Shown here: in pieces, positions 15,964-24,219 of the stretch
How the letters are laid out: each line of letters begins with the position of its first letter
Numbering within the stretch: the stretch's first letter is position 1
Assembly: GCA_000733415.1 (NCBI GenBank)
Contig: KL662191.1
Coordinates: forward strand, 1,736,617 to 1,800,616
Length of the DNA: 64,000 nucleotides
From: [Leptolyngbya] sp. JSC-1
GTDB taxonomy: Bacteria; Cyanobacteriota; Cyanobacteriia; Elainellales; Elainellaceae
Direction of reading: 5' to 3'
Notes under the pieces: model-generated
The model's input: the letters and a program-made list of their open reading frames with translations, nothing else
The model's database searches: none
Told to the model about the DNA's origin: nothing
Translations under genes and position numbers: made by a program

Positions 15964-16433
15964 AGCTCGATCTGGTCTACCTAATCTGGCTTCCAACTAC
16001 TTTACCTTGGTGTGTGAGGTGTGGGGGGTGAGGGGTGGGGGGTGAGGGGTGGGGGAGGAAGATTTTGGTGTGGTTGGAGACAATTGGTGTTTGATGCACG
16101 TAGGCGCACATTGTCTGTTTAGTCGCGGTTTTAATCGCCAAATTCAATGACGGCTGAATCAAAGTTCCGTAGAATCACGGTACAGTAAACCAACACATCT
16201 AAGCCGCGGATTTGTATCCTGTTTATTAAAGACTTGACGAAGTGAACCCACGAGGCGAACCTACGCGAAAATTTACAAAATTTACATCGGATTCTGCCAG
16301 TTCGCGAATTGGACGGATCCAAAACAGCGGAGATTCGCTATCCTGAGTTAGCACAATTTTTATCTGACGAAAGTTTTTAAACTCTCGGTCTCCTTGCACG
16401 TTCTAATTCCTCCTTACTCAATGGACAAGAACT
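15964..16433. other. Intergenic region with G-rich tandem repeat, upstream of pilM
   Basis: 470 bp. A run of G tracts (two copies of GGGGTGAGGGGTGG within 16021-16059) could form a G-quadruplex on the plus strand. The rest is A+T-rich and should contain promoters for pilM and, divergently, the binding-protein gene. No gene seen. Confidence 0.55.
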
Positions 16434-17558
16434 GTGGTTAGTGGTCTCAAAAACGTATTCTCAAGAAAAACGAAGGGAATTGGGGTCGAGTTGACAGCCG
16501 ATCGGGTGAATGTGGCTCGCCTCAAGAAAAAAGGGCAGGGATTTCAATTGGCGACGCTGGCCTCAGCCGAAGTTCCAGAAGGAATCTTTCAAGAGGGGCA
16601 GATTATGGATTCGGCGGCGATGGCCGAGATCATTCAGTCTGTTCTAGCCGAAACGAAGCTCAAGGTCAAATATGCTGCGACTGCGATTCCCAGCGGTCGG
16701 GACACGGTGACGCGAATTATCCCGGTGCCAGCGGAGCTAGACGATCGGGAGTTGCGGGAAATGGTGTTGAACCAGGAAGCGGGTTTGTATCTGCCGTTTC
16801 CTCGCGAAGAAGCCGATGTGGATTACCAAAAGCTAGGGTTCTTTGTCGATGAAGATGGCATCGAGAAAGTGCAGGTGCTGCTAGTAGCCACCCGCAAAGA
16901 AGTCACCGATTCCTATCTCGAAACCTTCCGCTTGGCTGGGCTGATGGTGGATATTTTGGAGATCAGCAGTTTTTCCTTGATTCGCACCATCCGTCAGCAG
17001 CTGCGGCAGTTCACGCCTCAAGAGGCCGCTGCAATTGTTGATATCCAGTTCGAGAATACTGAAATTTCGATTGTGGTGGATGGCGTGCCCCAGTTTTCCC
17101 GCACGGTGCCGATCGGAACCTATCAAGTGCAAACAGCACTGAGTCGGGCGATGAACCTGCCTCCGTCTCGCAATACTGATTTGTTGCAAGGCATGACGAT
17201 TCCGATTATTCCGATGGACAGCATGGGCACGATGCCGACCAATCCCACTCGTGGTGGTGTCAATCCGGGTACGGCAGCCATGTTGCGCGTTTTAGGAGAA
17301 TTGGCTGATGAGTTGCGCCGCTCGATCGACTTCTACCACAATCAAGGCGAGAATATGGAAGTAGCCCAGCTTCTGCTGGCTGGACCGGGTGGAGCGATTG
17401 GCCAACTAGATGAATTTTTCTCGCAGCGATTGAGCCTACCGGCCAGTCAAGTCGATCCGGTGACCGCAATGTCGTTAGAAACCGATCAGGAGATTACGCC
17501 TGCCCAGCGCGTCGGTTTAGGGGTGGTTTTGGGGTTAGGTTTACGGGAGGCATGGTGA
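16434..17558 (+). CDS. pilM: Type IV pilus assembly protein PilM
   Basis: Cytoplasmic actin-like ATPase that docks on the PilN N-terminus in the alignment subcomplex. 374 residues, GTG start at 16434. The actin-like fold is seen in GIGVELTADRVNVARLKKKG at the N-terminus, IVDIQFENTEISIVVDGVPQFSR in the middle and LLLAGPGGAIGQLDEFFSQRL near the C-terminus. The one-nucleotide gap to pilN shows a tight operon. Pili made with it serve twitching motility and DNA uptake in cyanobacteria. Confidence 0.95.
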   Translation: MVSGLKNVFSRKTKGIGVELTADRVNVARLKKKGQGFQLATLASAEVPEGIFQEGQIMDSAAMAEIIQSVLAETKLKVKYAATAIPSGRDTVTRIIPVPAELDDRELREMVLNQEAGLYLPFPREEADVDYQKLGFFVDEDGIEKVQVLLVATRKEVTDSYLETFRLAGLMVDILEISSFSLIRTIRQQLRQFTPQEAAAIVDIQFENTEISIVVDGVPQFSRTVPIGTYQVQTALSRAMNLPPSRNTDLLQGMTIPIIPMDSMGTMPTNPTRGGVNPGTAAMLRVLGELADELRRSIDFYHNQGENMEVAQLLLAGPGGAIGQLDEFFSQRLSLPASQVDPVTAMSLETDQEITPAQRVGLGVVLGLGLREAW

Positions 17559-17559
17559 G

Positions 17560-18393
17560 ATGTACAGCTTAGACATTAATTTTTTGAATGACCGGGCAGA
17601 ACGAGCGGCAGAGGCTGGCCTAGCAAGGGGCACGGGACGGCCTGCCAGCGATCCCCGGCCTTACTATATTGGGGCGATTTTAGCCATTGCCTTGCCGGCC
17701 TTGGTGGGTGGCTTTTGGCTATTCCTGCTCAACCAAAACCGCAGCTTAGAGGAGCGCCAAGCCCAGCTCGACACCCAGCTCAGCGAGCTGCAGGCCCAGT
17801 TGGGTGAAGTCAATACGATCAACACTCAAATCCAGCAAATCGAAGCCGAGAATCAAGCTCTCGCTTCCGTGTTTGACTACATCAAACCGTGGTCAGCCGT
17901 GCTTCAGGATGTGCGGTCGCGTGTACCCAATGGTGTACAAATTGCCACTATCGAGCAGCTTGAGCAAGACCCAGCCGTCGCTACTCCCTCACCTAGCCCC
18001 AGTCCGGCAGAAGGAGAAGCGTCTCCGTCTCCCACGGCTGAAACCGCACCCGCACCACCACCGCCTAAAATTGCTGTTTCTGGCGTGGCTCGTTCGTTCA
18101 ATGATGTGAATGATTTTGTCCTGACGTTGCAGCGCTCGCCCTTTTTGCAGAGTGAGGATGTCAGGCTGGTTAGCTCCCAGTTAATCGATAACCCGACCGA
18201 AGTTGAGTTTGCCACTGAAACAGGCGGCCAAGATCTGGAAGTCAGGCTGCCCCAAGTGGTGCAGTACCGGATTGAAAGTAACCTCACCAATTTACCCGCC
18301 TCCGAGTTGCTGCAAGACCTAGAGCGGACCCTATCTGTTGGCCTCGCTTCCCGCATTCAAGCCCTTCGCGACAGAGGAGTATTACAGAAATGA
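17560..18393 (+). CDS. pilN: Type IV pilus assembly protein PilN
   Basis: Inner-membrane protein linking PilM to PilO. 277 residues. The N-terminus MYSLDINFLNDR carries the PilM-binding motif (family L-x-x-I-N-L-L). One membrane helix follows at about 35-55 (YYIGAILAIALPALVGGFWL), then a coiled coil (about 60-105, rich in Gln/Leu/Glu) and a periplasmic ferredoxin-like domain. An inserted Pro/Ser/Ala-rich linker at about 140-170 splits coiled coil and domain, an enlargement relative to the roughly 200-residue proteobacterial PilN. Overlaps pilO by 4 bp (ATGA), implying translational coupling. Confidence 0.92.
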   Translation: MYSLDINFLNDRAERAAEAGLARGTGRPASDPRPYYIGAILAIALPALVGGFWLFLLNQNRSLEERQAQLDTQLSELQAQLGEVNTINTQIQQIEAENQALASVFDYIKPWSAVLQDVRSRVPNGVQIATIEQLEQDPAVATPSPSPSPAEGEASPSPTAETAPAPPPPKIAVSGVARSFNDVNDFVLTLQRSPFLQSEDVRLVSSQLIDNPTEVEFATETGGQDLEVRLPQVVQYRIESNLTNLPASELLQDLERTLSVGLASRIQALRDRGVLQK

Positions 18394-19178
18394 CCTATGG
18401 TGGAGACTTCATGACTGTTGGAGAAGGGCGGGACGAAACACCCACCTATCCTAAAGTGTTTGGCGTAAGTATTACTCCCACGGTCGGTGCCATTTTACTG
18501 ACCTTACTGGGGGCAGTGGTTGCCTACTTGCTGTGGGCAAACCTAGTGCAGGGCACTTTGCAGCGTAACCGAGAGCTAAAGGCTGATATTGCCGCCAAGG
18601 AACAGCAGCTGCTCAACCAGGAGGAAACTCAAAAGCAAATTGCGGCAGCCAGAACCAGACTTCAAGAGGCGCAGCAGCTCCAGGCCGATGTGCGCAGTTT
18701 GTTTGCCTCTGAAGATAGCCTCAACACGTTATTGCTAGACATCAATGAACGGGTCCAATCGGTCAACGCGGGCATTACCGATCCGGCACGGCGGGCTACC
18801 CTGGCTCGATTTGACCTAAATGCGGAAGAATCAGGTTTGATTACCGATGGCAGTCTGGGTGGGCAGGTCAATAACCAGCTAGAACGGCGGGTCTACGATG
18901 TGGAAATTAGAGGCACGTTTCCCCAAACTCAGTCGATTATTCGCAACATCGAGCGGCTCCAGCCCTTACTCGTCGTGAGTGACCTGAATTCGAGTCTGGA
19001 CGCCACCAGCCAACGGATTGTCCTGGACGATCGAGGTCGCTTAACCCCCACCGGCCAACCCGACACGCGCATTACTACAACCTTTAAACTAGCGGCTCTG
19101 GTACCCGTTGACACCCCTGCGCCGGCTGCCGCGCCAGCTGAAACTCCAGCTGAGACAACTACACCGCCTGCCCAATAG
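18390..19178 (+). CDS. pilO: Type IV pilus assembly protein PilO
   Basis: Inner-membrane partner of PilN. 262 residues: a short cytoplasmic N-terminus, one membrane helix near 30-50 (VGAILLTLLGAVVAYLLW), a coiled coil at about 55-100 (KADIAAKEQQLLNQEETQKQ) and a periplasmic domain ending NSSLDATSQRIVLDD and TTTFKLAALVPVD. The last 25 residues are Ala/Pro/Thr-rich. No pilP follows, as usual in cyanobacteria. A hairpin terminator lies 40 bp after the stop. Confidence 0.92.
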   Translation: MTYGGDFMTVGEGRDETPTYPKVFGVSITPTVGAILLTLLGAVVAYLLWANLVQGTLQRNRELKADIAAKEQQLLNQEETQKQIAAARTRLQEAQQLQADVRSLFASEDSLNTLLLDINERVQSVNAGITDPARRATLARFDLNAEESGLITDGSLGGQVNNQLERRVYDVEIRGTFPQTQSIIRNIERLQPLLVVSDLNSSLDATSQRIVLDDRGRLTPTGQPDTRITTTFKLAALVPVDTPAPAAAPAETPAETTTPPAQ

Positions 19179-19218
19179 CATCGGCGCTGAAAATGGCTCG
19201 GTCGTGGGTAACTGCAAT

Positions 19219-19246
19219 CTCCTTCTAAACCAGAAGGAGCATTTTT
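19219..19246 (+). terminator. Rho-independent terminator between pilO and pilQ
   Basis: CTCCTTCT (19219-19226) pairs with AGAAGGAG (19232-19239) around a 5-nt loop, followed by CATTTTTG. It suggests that pilQ is mostly transcribed on its own. Confidence 0.7.
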
Positions 19247-19379
19247 GTCTTGCCCAGCAGACAAGCAAAATTACGTTTTTTTAATTTCGTCGCTATTTTC
19301 TCCGTTGAGCGTAAATTAGGGGAAAAAGTGCGCTATATATGGCGAAGTCGATTAAGATTCTAGATATAGAAACGCTATA

Positions 19380-19385
19380 TATAAT
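19380..19385 (+). promoter_or_regulatory. Candidate -10 box for pilQ
   Basis: TATAAT in the context CGCTATATATAATGC, about 75 bp before the pilQ start; a related CGCTATATATGG is about 45 bp upstream. No good -35 box is visible. The pilQ start itself is marked by AAGGAGG 8-9 nt before the GTG. Confidence 0.4.
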
Positions 19386-19458
19386 GCTATTCAAACTCCA
19401 AAGATCAGCTCAAGCTTGAGTCAATGGTGCCTGTCAGATCATGAAGGAGGAGTGAACC

Positions 19459-21927
19459 GTGAAACGGCGTCTTGGATTCGGTAGTTTTCTTAGCAGTGCG
19501 GCAATGGTTTTGTTATCCGCACAGGCGGCCCAAGCGGCAGCCACCCAAATCACCAACATACAGGTCAAACCAGCCGACGCTGGATTTGAGGTCGTTCTAG
19601 AAACCAGCGATGGAGAACGTCCGCAGGTGTTTACCGTGAATCGAGGCAACGCTTTAATTGCCGATCTGGTCAACACTGAGTTGCAGCTTCCTGAAGGTAA
19701 CAGCTTTGAGCAAGCCAATCCAGCTCCAGGCATTCGTTCCATTACCGTAGCCCAACTCGATGAAAATAGCGTGCGGGTGACGGTAGATGGTGGTAATACA
19801 GCTCCGGTTGGGCAGGTCAGCCAGGGACAAAACGGCATTGTACTCAACGTCAGTCAAGCGACGGCAGCCAATTCGGCAGCCCGTGCTCGATCGGCTCCAG
19901 CTTCTGCTCCAACCTCTGCCGCGCCTCAAACCGGTTCATCCTCAGCCGCTCCAGCCCCACAGGTCGCGCAGGCTAACCGCTCTAGGGACGTGTTGGTGCC
20001 CAATCCCCAGATCACGATTGATGGCGTTCCGGCGGTAGATGGCCTACCTGAGTACACACCGCCCCTGCTGCCGCGAGCCATTGCCCCACCATTGGGAGAC
20101 ATCTCGGTTTCTAATATCGACTCTTCGCCGTCTGAGATTAATCTGGGTTCCGATGAGGTAGTGCCTCGGCTAGTTCTACGCGATGCCCCGGCCAGAGATG
20201 TGCTGTCACTGTTGGCCAGAGCCGCAGGGTTAAACGTGGCCTATGTCGATGGCGCTACTCAAGCCGCTGATCCGCAACAGCCCGATGCCGCCCCCGCTGA
20301 AGTCAGGGTTTCTTTGGACATCGAAAATGAGCCGGTGCAGAACGTGTTTAACTACGTGCTGCGAGTAGCCGGTCTAGATGCCAATCGAGTCGGTCGCACC
20401 ATTTTTGTTGCTCCTAGAACCAGAGGTGGACTACCCGATTCTGCTCGGAACTTGATTACGCGCACTCTGCGTTTGAACCAGGCCGAAGCTCTGACAGCAG
20501 CAACCTATCTAGCAACCTTGGGAGCCGAAGCCCGCCAGTTTTTTGAGGGTGGTACCCAAGTTGTCACGACTCGAGATGAGGTTACAGGAGTTGTCAGAAC
20601 CGTGGAGGAACCAAGACCACCCCGGATTGAAACGGTTCGACTGAACACAGCACCTGATCAAGTTTTTCAAGGAGCCAGAGTTCTCGATGGTCTGGCTGTA
20701 ACGGCAGATCCACGCTTGAACTCGGTGACGCTCTCTGGTGAACCGCGCCAAGTTCAAATGGCGGAAGCAGTATTGGCCCAGCTCGATCTGCGGCAGCGGC
20801 AGGTGGCCGTTAACGTCAAGATTGTCGATGTCAACCTGCTAGCCACCGAAGACTTTAACACCAGTTTTTCCTATGGTGATGGCGACTTCTTTGGTGTGAT
20901 TGATCGGGGCGCTGCTGTAATTAATGTGGGTCGCTATAACCCGCCCAGTGCGCAAACGGTGAATGGGAACACAGCTGCTCCGCCGATCATCCCCAATCCC
21001 TTTGAAGGCGAACCCTTCCTCGATCCAAACAATCGCTTGACGATTCGCGGTGGCGGTGGTGGAATTGTGCAGCCTAACGGTAATTTTGATCCTACCGATG
21101 CCACGTTTCTCTTACCCAGTCGTCCGCTTGGCAATAACGGCAATCCCCTCAATCCTGGCATTACTGATTTTGAGCAAGGCGATCCAACGATTATCACGCG
21201 GGATCCGACGACCGGTGCCGTTACCGTGACGCAAGGAACTAACTCGGAAATCACTACAGCCCTGCCCAGCCTGTTCCAATATCCTCAGCGGTTCCTGGCG
21301 AGGCTACAAGCTCAAATTGTCAGCGGTAATGCCAAAGTATTGACCGATCCAACCCTGGTGGTGCAAGAAGGTGAAACCGCCAACGTTAACTTGGGGCAAG
21401 AAGTGATTGGACAAGTTGATGGTGAAGTGGTTCCGGTAGAAGGCGGTGGTCAGCCTATCGTCAGCTCTCAAATTCAGAAAGTAGTAGCCGGTTTGCAGTT
21501 GGCCGTAGAGATCGAGCGCGTGGATGACAATGGCTTTGTGACCCTGCGAGTTCAACCGACGGTTACAGCTCCGATTCGGGAAGTTGATCTTTCAACGGAT
21601 GTGCTGCCCAACCGGGCTACATTGCTCTCGGTTCGGCAGGTGCAGTCAGGCCGGATTCGACTACGCGATAATCAAACCTTGATTTTATCGGGAATTATCC
21701 AAGAAACGGACCGCACCACCGTCACGAAAGTGCCGATTCTAGGCGATATTCCGATTTTGGGAGCCTTATTTAGAAGTACAAGCCGTGAGAACAGCCGACA
21801 AGAAGTGATTGCGCTGGTGACACCCAAGATTTTGGATGATTCTGACTTCTCGAACTTCGGCTATCGCTATGTGCCAACTCGTGAAGTGCAGGAAATCTTG
21901 CAGCGACGCGGAGTTCAGGTGCCTTAG
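19459..21927 (+). CDS. pilQ: Type IV pilus secretin PilQ
   Basis: Outer-membrane secretin pore through which the pilus exits. 822 residues, GTG start at 19459 with a strong AAGGAGGAG. Order of parts: signal peptide (about 1-25), AMIN domain that binds peptidoglycan (about 28-130, ITNIQVKPADAGFEVVLETSDG), an Ala/Ser/Pro linker, an STN-like domain (LSLLARAAGLNVAYVDG), N-domains, then the secretin barrel. The last carries the hallmark KVPILGDIPILGALFRS near 757-773 and VIALVTPKIL. A Gly/Asn-rich insertion lies around 500-580. Completes the pilMNOQ cluster, though a terminator separates it from pilO. Confidence 0.95.
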   Translation: MKRRLGFGSFLSSAAMVLLSAQAAQAAATQITNIQVKPADAGFEVVLETSDGERPQVFTVNRGNALIADLVNTELQLPEGNSFEQANPAPGIRSITVAQLDENSVRVTVDGGNTAPVGQVSQGQNGIVLNVSQATAANSAARARSAPASAPTSAAPQTGSSSAAPAPQVAQANRSRDVLVPNPQITIDGVPAVDGLPEYTPPLLPRAIAPPLGDISVSNIDSSPSEINLGSDEVVPRLVLRDAPARDVLSLLARAAGLNVAYVDGATQAADPQQPDAAPAEVRVSLDIENEPVQNVFNYVLRVAGLDANRVGRTIFVAPRTRGGLPDSARNLITRTLRLNQAEALTAATYLATLGAEARQFFEGGTQVVTTRDEVTGVVRTVEEPRPPRIETVRLNTAPDQVFQGARVLDGLAVTADPRLNSVTLSGEPRQVQMAEAVLAQLDLRQRQVAVNVKIVDVNLLATEDFNTSFSYGDGDFFGVIDRGAAVINVGRYNPPSAQTVNGNTAAPPIIPNPFEGEPFLDPNNRLTIRGGGGGIVQPNGNFDPTDATFLLPSRPLGNNGNPLNPGITDFEQGDPTIITRDPTTGAVTVTQGTNSEITTALPSLFQYPQRFLARLQAQIVSGNAKVLTDPTLVVQEGETANVNLGQEVIGQVDGEVVPVEGGGQPIVSSQIQKVVAGLQLAVEIERVDDNGFVTLRVQPTVTAPIREVDLSTDVLPNRATLLSVRQVQSGRIRLRDNQTLILSGIIQETDRTTVTKVPILGDIPILGALFRSTSRENSRQEVIALVTPKILDDSDFSNFGYRYVPTREVQEILQRRGVQVP

Positions 21928-22799
21928 GCGCTGGGCAGCAAACAAGGCTGTTGAATAGCAAACAAGGCTGTTGAATAGCCGAACAGGTTGGGATGGTGCA
22001 TGTAGGGATAGATCGGGTGACGCGAACGGTTGCAGCTTCGTCCTGGGTCTGTCCCTACTTTCGTTGCTGGTGCTGCTTTAGCTGTTGGCGTTTAGAGACC
22101 CAACAGCTATTGTTGAAAAACCAGCGTTGAGAAACCAGCAATACATTTTGCTAAGAATTGGGAAAAGATAGAAACAGGAACTGCCATGCATGCTGGGAAA
22201 GATCGGTTCCATAACAGGTTAGCCCTAACGTTGGTTTTGAAATCGCAGTGCTGCTTCTGGAAAAGACGTGAATTTCGAGACCATCTTTTGTAACAGATCG
22301 AGGCATGGGCAAGTAAATAGAGCAAGTAAATAGAGTAGGTGTGTTTGGGGGGTGCATTTGGAGAATTATTCCCGAACTAGCCACAAACCGTTTAAGACAA
22401 TACCGTAAGAATTTCCCATCGGGTTGATCCATCCCCACTTCAGCCTCTTCAACTGCCAGCAAACGAGTCGAAAACTTGCAACAATTCGCAACACTTTGAG
22501 CCAAATTGCGGCTCAAATTTGCCGGTTTGGCTGAGTAAATTTGCTTACCAAATAAAAGTTTTCTTAAGAAATCCTCGAAATCTATATAAATTAAAGGTTC
22601 CACCGATCCATATTGGATATGTTGCCCTTAGAATAAAGCAGTGAAAATTCGAGTTCGTCTGGGTTTCAGCGATCTAACCCGATCTGGGCTGATCCTCACC
22701 TCGAATTTTTATCCTCAGATCCAAACTATCGATCTGATGGTTCTGACCGCGTAGGTCAATCTCTCTCTACCACTGACTAATGTTGTTAAGGAGACACCC
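21928..22799. other. 872-bp intergenic region between pilQ and the HU gene
   Basis: Begins with an exact 20-bp tandem duplication (21937-21956, 21957-21976; unit AGCAAACAAGGCTGTTGAAT). A 10-bp stem TAGCTGTTGG/CCAACAGCTA (22079-22088, 22100-22109) may be a terminator. Open frames in the rest, for example 22151-22603 on the minus strand, show no domain or protein-like pattern. An unseen small RNA or long HU leader is possible. Confidence 0.6.
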
Positions 22800-23075
22800 A
22801 TGAATAAAGGTGAGTTAGTCGATAAGGTTGCAGAAAAAGCCAACGTTACCAAGAAGCAAGCCGATGCCGTTTTGACAGCGGCAATCGATTCAATTATGGA
22901 AGCCGTCTCTCAAGGCGATAAAGTGACGCTGGTTGGTTTTGGTTCCTTCGAGCCACGCGAACGCAAAGAGCGGGAAGGACGCAACCCCAAGACCGGAGAA
23001 GCAATGCAGATCCCAGCAACCAAAGTACCCGCCTTTTCTGCTGGTAAGCTCTTCAAGGAAATGGTGGCAAAATAA
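22800..23075 (+). CDS. hup: HU family DNA-binding protein
   Basis: Nucleoid-associated dimer that bends DNA. 91 residues, the standard size. MNKGELVDKVAEKANVTKKQADAV at the N-terminus, GDKVTLVGFGSFEPRERKERE in the middle and the beta-arm GRNPKTGEAMQIPATKVPAFSAGK, with its intercalating proline, are all present. The ribosome-binding site TAAGGAGA is 7 nt before the ATG. The long upstream region may hold its promoter. Confidence 0.96.
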   Translation: MNKGELVDKVAEKANVTKKQADAVLTAAIDSIMEAVSQGDKVTLVGFGSFEPRERKEREGRNPKTGEAMQIPATKVPAFSAGKLFKEMVAK

Positions 23076-23106
23076 TCCGCCTGTCGTTCGGCGAGGCTTA
23101 CGAGCC

Positions 23107-24201
23107 GTGCAAGAGCCGTTTTTACGACCCGCGCATGGGGGGAACCTTGTCTGGGCAGCGTCCTTAGCAGGCTGTTCCCCCTCTGCGATTCTTGATTTTT
23201 CAGCCAGTATTAATCCGCTGGGGCCGCCCCAATCGGCGCTTGCAGCAATTCAGGCTAGCCTTAGCTTGTTGCGCGACTATCCCGACCCAGACTATCGCCA
23301 ACTGCGGCAAGCCCTCAGTCAGCAACATCAGTTGCCAGTGGAATGGGTTTTGCCTGGAAACGGCTCAGCGGAGTTGTTAACCTGGGCCTGTCGAGACTTG
23401 GCTGCTCTTCCGGCCACCTGCCTGTTTACGCCAGCCTTTGGCGACTACCAACGGGCCTTGGCTGCCTTTGATGCCACAGTTGTCCCTTGTTCGTTGCCGC
23501 AACTGACCGCTGCCCTACCTGACGCCACGATTCTGCCGCACATCTTTCAACCTCTGCCTGCTCAGGCTGGCCTGTTGCTCAATAATCCCCACAACCCGAC
23601 CGGAAAACTGTTTCCGATTGCCGAAATCCTGCCCTGGCTCTCACGTTTTGCTTTGGTGGTAATCGATGAAGCGTTTATGGATTTTTTGCCGCAGCCGCAG
23701 CAGCAGAGTTTGATCGAGGCGGTTCCGGCCCATCCAAATTTGGTGATTCTGCGATCGCTGACCAAATTCTACAGTTTGCCTGGACTGCGATTGGGCTATG
23801 CGATTGCCCACCCGGACCGGCTGAAACGCTGGCAACAATGGCGTGACCCTTGGTCAGTGAACATTCTTGCTGCTGAAGCCGCTATCGCCGTTTTGCAAGA
23901 TACCGCCTTTCAGCAACAAACCTGGGATTGGTTGGTTCCTGCTCGCACCCAGCTTTTTGCTGATTTGACCCGCCTTCCTGGCTTGACGCCCTTACCCGGT
24001 GCTGCCAACTTTCTTTTGGTGCATAGCCAAACCTCAGTGACGCAACTTCAGCAGCAACTCCTACAGCATCGCCTGCTGATTCGCGATTGCCTCAGCTTTC
24101 CAGAGTTGGGCGACTGCTATTTTCGGGTGGCAGTTCGTACAATGGCACAGAATGATCAACTAGTGGCGGGACTGAAGGCCGTATTGGGTGCCAAAGATTG
24201 A
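23107..24201 (+). CDS. cobD: Threonine-phosphate decarboxylase-like aminotransferase (CobD/HisC type)
   Basis: PLP enzyme of the class I/II fold that probably decarboxylates L-threonine O-3-phosphate to aminopropanol phosphate for the cobalamin nucleotide loop. 364 residues if it starts at GTG 23107, the only in-frame start between the HU stop and HGGN. CobD features are HGGNLVWAASLAG and ILDFSASINPLGPP at the N-terminus, NNPHNPTGKL, VVIDEAFMDF, and SLTKFYSLPGLRLGYA with the Schiff-base lysine at residue 220. HisC aminotransferases share this fold, but the HGGN/DFSASINPLG start favours CobD. A CobO-like gene lies 2.4 kb downstream. Confidence 0.85.
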   Translation: MQEPFLRPAHGGNLVWAASLAGCSPSAILDFSASINPLGPPQSALAAIQASLSLLRDYPDPDYRQLRQALSQQHQLPVEWVLPGNGSAELLTWACRDLAALPATCLFTPAFGDYQRALAAFDATVVPCSLPQLTAALPDATILPHIFQPLPAQAGLLLNNPHNPTGKLFPIAEILPWLSRFALVVIDEAFMDFLPQPQQQSLIEAVPAHPNLVILRSLTKFYSLPGLRLGYAIAHPDRLKRWQQWRDPWSVNILAAEAAIAVLQDTAFQQQTWDWLVPARTQLFADLTRLPGLTPLPGAANFLLVHSQTSVTQLQQQLLQHRLLIRDCLSFPELGDCYFRVAVRTMAQNDQLVAGLKAVLGAKD

Positions 24202-24219
24202 GCCGGGGATTGAGTCTGT

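Noticed and set aside
22151..22603. A 150-codon open frame on the minus strand between pilQ and the HU gene
   Set aside because: No recognisable domain, cysteine-rich chance translation, no ribosome-binding site; treated as intergenic.
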